From positions 1-47,892 of the forward strand of contig NZ_KB903552.1 of NCBI RefSeq assembly GCF_000379805.1: 47,892 bases of DNA, read 5' to 3'. Below, one piece after another: positions 46,058 through 47,892 of this stretch. The stretch is from Lewinella cohaerens DSM 23179. GTDB lineage: Bacteria > Bacteroidota > Bacteroidia > Chitinophagales > Saprospiraceae. The translations under genes were made by a program, and so were the position numbers. Position 1 is the stretch's first letter, and each line of letters opens with the position of its first letter. The notes below the pieces were generated by a model. The model did no database searches. It was not told where the DNA came from and saw nothing but the letters and a program-made list of their open reading frames with translations.

Positions 46058-47892
46058 TTAAATGCCTGAGGTGAGTTGTACCCTCATGGTGAGCGTACAC
46101 CACTCGTCACTTACGCCAATGGGTTTCCAGTTCCAGTTGGCGGCGCGATCTCCTCCAAGCCCGCTTTGGAGCAGTTGTTGGTAATCCAATTCTTCGGTGG
46201 TGACAAAGAGTTTGAAATAAGAATCGGCGGATTTATCATCAGCGCCTAAGCCCCAGCCTTTATGTTCTTTCAAAAGAGGGAGTATTACTTCTTGCAAGCC
46301 TGGATGTTCGTCTGGCCGAAAAACGGCCCCTCCTTCGTACGCCGAAATGCTGTAATCACTGCGTAAGTGAAAAAGGTAGCAATACAATTGCTGCTTGGTG
46401 TTTTTGATCACTAGCTGTGGTAAAAAACCGGCAAGGAATGCATTTTGGTGTTTAATGAAATCAGTGCTGGCTGTGTCGAATACGATGGTCTCTCCAGTGA
46501 TTTTTTGTTTTTTGTTTTGATTTAGCAGCACTTCCATTTCCAAGGCCACCCGGGAGCGAATTCTCGACTTTTCGTTTGCTAAAGCGAGTGTTCGTTCCCA
46601 CCGGACTATTTTACCCAGGCTACTTACGATCAATTTTGGAGCGTTATCTACTGCTCGCTCCAAAGAATATACCTGCTTTTGAGTGCGCTGGTCGGTAATG
46701 TGGTAGTGTTCGGCAGCGACCTCTACCAGTAATTCGGCTTCCTTTACTGCACTTGTTTCCGTTACCCATTTAATACCCAGGGAGTCTTGCCATTGCTCAA
46801 TAATTTCTTTTACCGCCTGTTCTTCTCCCGTTAGGCCGACGTGCAAAGCGGGCAGAGGAAGGTAGGTGATTTTAGCTTGGTAAAGTGCTTTTGCGTCAAG
46901 AGCAAGAGCGTCCGCCAGGGTTACTTTGCTTTTGTGAGCACCTACGGATGTGAGGTGGCCGGTGCCCAGTGTTTCTCCGCTTGGGCCAAAGGCTCTTATT
47001 TCTACCGTGATGGGGGTGGTGGGGCGCACGGGAATGCCGTGAATTGCACCACACTTGATCATCCAATGGTTTCCTTCTTTGACGAGTTCGAAAAGGTCAG
47101 GGGTGCCGTGTGGTTTTCCATTTAAAAACTGACGGTAAGGATCAAACCCGCCGATCGTCTCAAACTGGGGCAGCTGTTCTTTGCGAGCCTGTTTGACGGT
47201 AGCACGCGTGCGCATAAAAAGATCGGCGTAGTTTAATGGTCCGTTGGCGGTGGCTAGGGTTTCTATCAGGCTTCGGGTGAAAATGCCTCCGGTGGGAGTG
47301 TCACCTGCCGTTTGGATACTTGTGCAAGCGGAGAAAAGAATGTGCTCTGATAACGGAAGGGCCATCGGGTTTTTCTCGAAATGACCATCCAGGTAACTGC
47401 TCAATTCCCGCAAGGCACCGGTAGCCTCGGCTTCTTCCCAGGTGTCAAATTGTTGAAGGCTAACGGTTCTTTCTGTGATTTCAGTAAGTTCCCACTCCGA
47501 ATCTCTGGTGCCTGATCCAGAATGGCAGCAATCCAACGAAACGACGATGTGCGGCGGACTGGCCTTGGTGTCATGGTTGGCAACCTCGTGCAATAAGACG
47601 GCCAATTCTTTATCCGCGAGTAAAAAATGTTCTTGCTCTGGATTTTTGGCATAACACACCAGGTTTTGGTCTTTACCATTGGGTTCCAGTGTTTCTCTGA
47701 ATTCCTTGGCGGTATAGCCCTCTGTTCCGTGGCCACTAAAGTGGAACCAAACGACATCGTCGGGGCCAGCGTTATGCAGATGTTCCCGAAAAGCGTTGAT
47801 GATGTTGGTATAGGTTGCTTCTTCGTTTTCGAGCACACAAAGGTGTAAAGGCCCCTCTTGCGTGATGGATAAATTGGAAGGGGTATGGCTGG
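46058..47892 (-). CDS. Short caspase-family protease, paralog of the 11115-13427 gene (5' end outside the window)
   Basis: The frame stays open to the window edge. A GTG at 47836 could be read as a start, but the codons upstream of it (ending TQEGPLHLCVLENEEATY) align with TEQHGRLHLRILTNAKATY of the 770-residue caspase, so the true start lies outside. Catalytic motifs are HFSGHGTE (His) and LDCCHSGSGTR (Cys), with LFSACTSIQTAGD and GGIFTRSLI downstream. The C-terminal region (IKCGAIHGIP, VRWERTLALANEKS, LLQSGLGGD) matches the same unknown domain as in the 770-residue protein. It is the most upstream visible gene of the four-gene caspase operon and has no membrane helix in the visible part. 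Confidence 0.92.
   Translation of the reverse strand, partial: SHTPSNLSITQEGPLHLCVLENEEATYTNIINAFREHLHNAGPDDVVWFHFSGHGTEGYTAKEFRETLEPNGKDQNLVCYAKNPEQEHFLLADKELAVLLHEVANHDTKASPPHIVVSLDCCHSGSGTRDSEWELTEITERTVSLQQFDTWEEAEATGALRELSSYLDGHFEKNPMALPLSEHILFSACTSIQTAGDTPTGGIFTRSLIETLATANGPLNYADLFMRTRATVKQARKEQLPQFETIGGFDPYRQFLNGKPHGTPDLFELVKEGNHWMIKCGAIHGIPVRPTTPITVEIRAFGPSGETLGTGHLTSVGAHKSKVTLADALALDAKALYQAKITYLPLPALHVGLTGEEQAVKEIIEQWQDSLGIKWVTETSAVKEAELLVEVAAEHYHITDQRTQKQVYSLERAVDNAPKLIVSSLGKIVRWERTLALANEKSRIRSRVALEMEVLLNQNKKQKITGETIVFDTASTDFIKHQNAFLAGFLPQLVIKNTKQQLYCYLFHLRSDYSISAYEGGAVFRPDEHPGLQEVILPLLKEHKGWGLGADDKSADSYFKLFVTTEELDYQQLLQSGLGGDRAANWNWKPIGVSDEWCTLTMRVQLTSGI

Overview
The window looks like a chromosomal stretch from a Bacteroidota bacterium, plausibly of the Saprospiria/Lewinella type. 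The support is a C-terminal type IX secretion (T9SS) sorting domain on an exported sulfotransferase-like protein, a LytS-type histidine kinase with TPR repeats, weak Shine-Dalgarno signals, and several caspase-nSTAND proteins. The lineage is inferred from gene content and was not tested by a search.

Left part (1-5.6 kb, mostly housekeeping): the end of an IS4-type (DUF4372) insertion sequence abuts a truncated membrane-anchored ORF. Then come a Tat-type hydroxypyruvate-isomerase-like protein, divergent lgt (prolipoprotein diacylglyceryl transferase), a T9SS-exported arylsulfotransferase-family protein, and a peptidoglycan-binding/N-acetylmuramidase protein followed by a strong hairpin terminator. 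Next (5.6-15.5 kb, minus strand): a soluble caspase-nSTAND protein (1347 aa) bracketed by inverted copies of a REP-like repeat, a DEAD-box RNA helicase, and a histidine kinase-caspase gene pair that overlaps by one base.

Middle (16.0-34.3 kb, plus strand): a four-gene cassette of giant, poorly characterised proteins of 1073, 1289, 456 and 3226 aa. The first carries a LamG-like domain. The third is a zinc deaminase with what looks like a dead deaminase domain in front of it. None has a recognisable signal peptide. Right part (34.3-47.9 kb, minus strand): a tightly packed four-gene operon. A short caspase comes first and runs off the window. Three paralogous caspase-nSTAND proteins follow, each with one transmembrane helix and then a variable C-terminal part: a beta-propeller-like region plus SH3b domain, a 14-blade WD40 array, or a reduced propeller.

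Taken together, six caspase-fold genes lie in about 42 kb and flank the giant-protein/deaminase cassette. My working model, which is inference, is a defence or programmed-death island. In it, a conserved caspase-STAND core is joined to different sensors, three of which probably face the periplasm. The plus-strand giant/deaminase cassette would be an associated module of unknown function. No rRNA, tRNA or CRISPR array was recognised.
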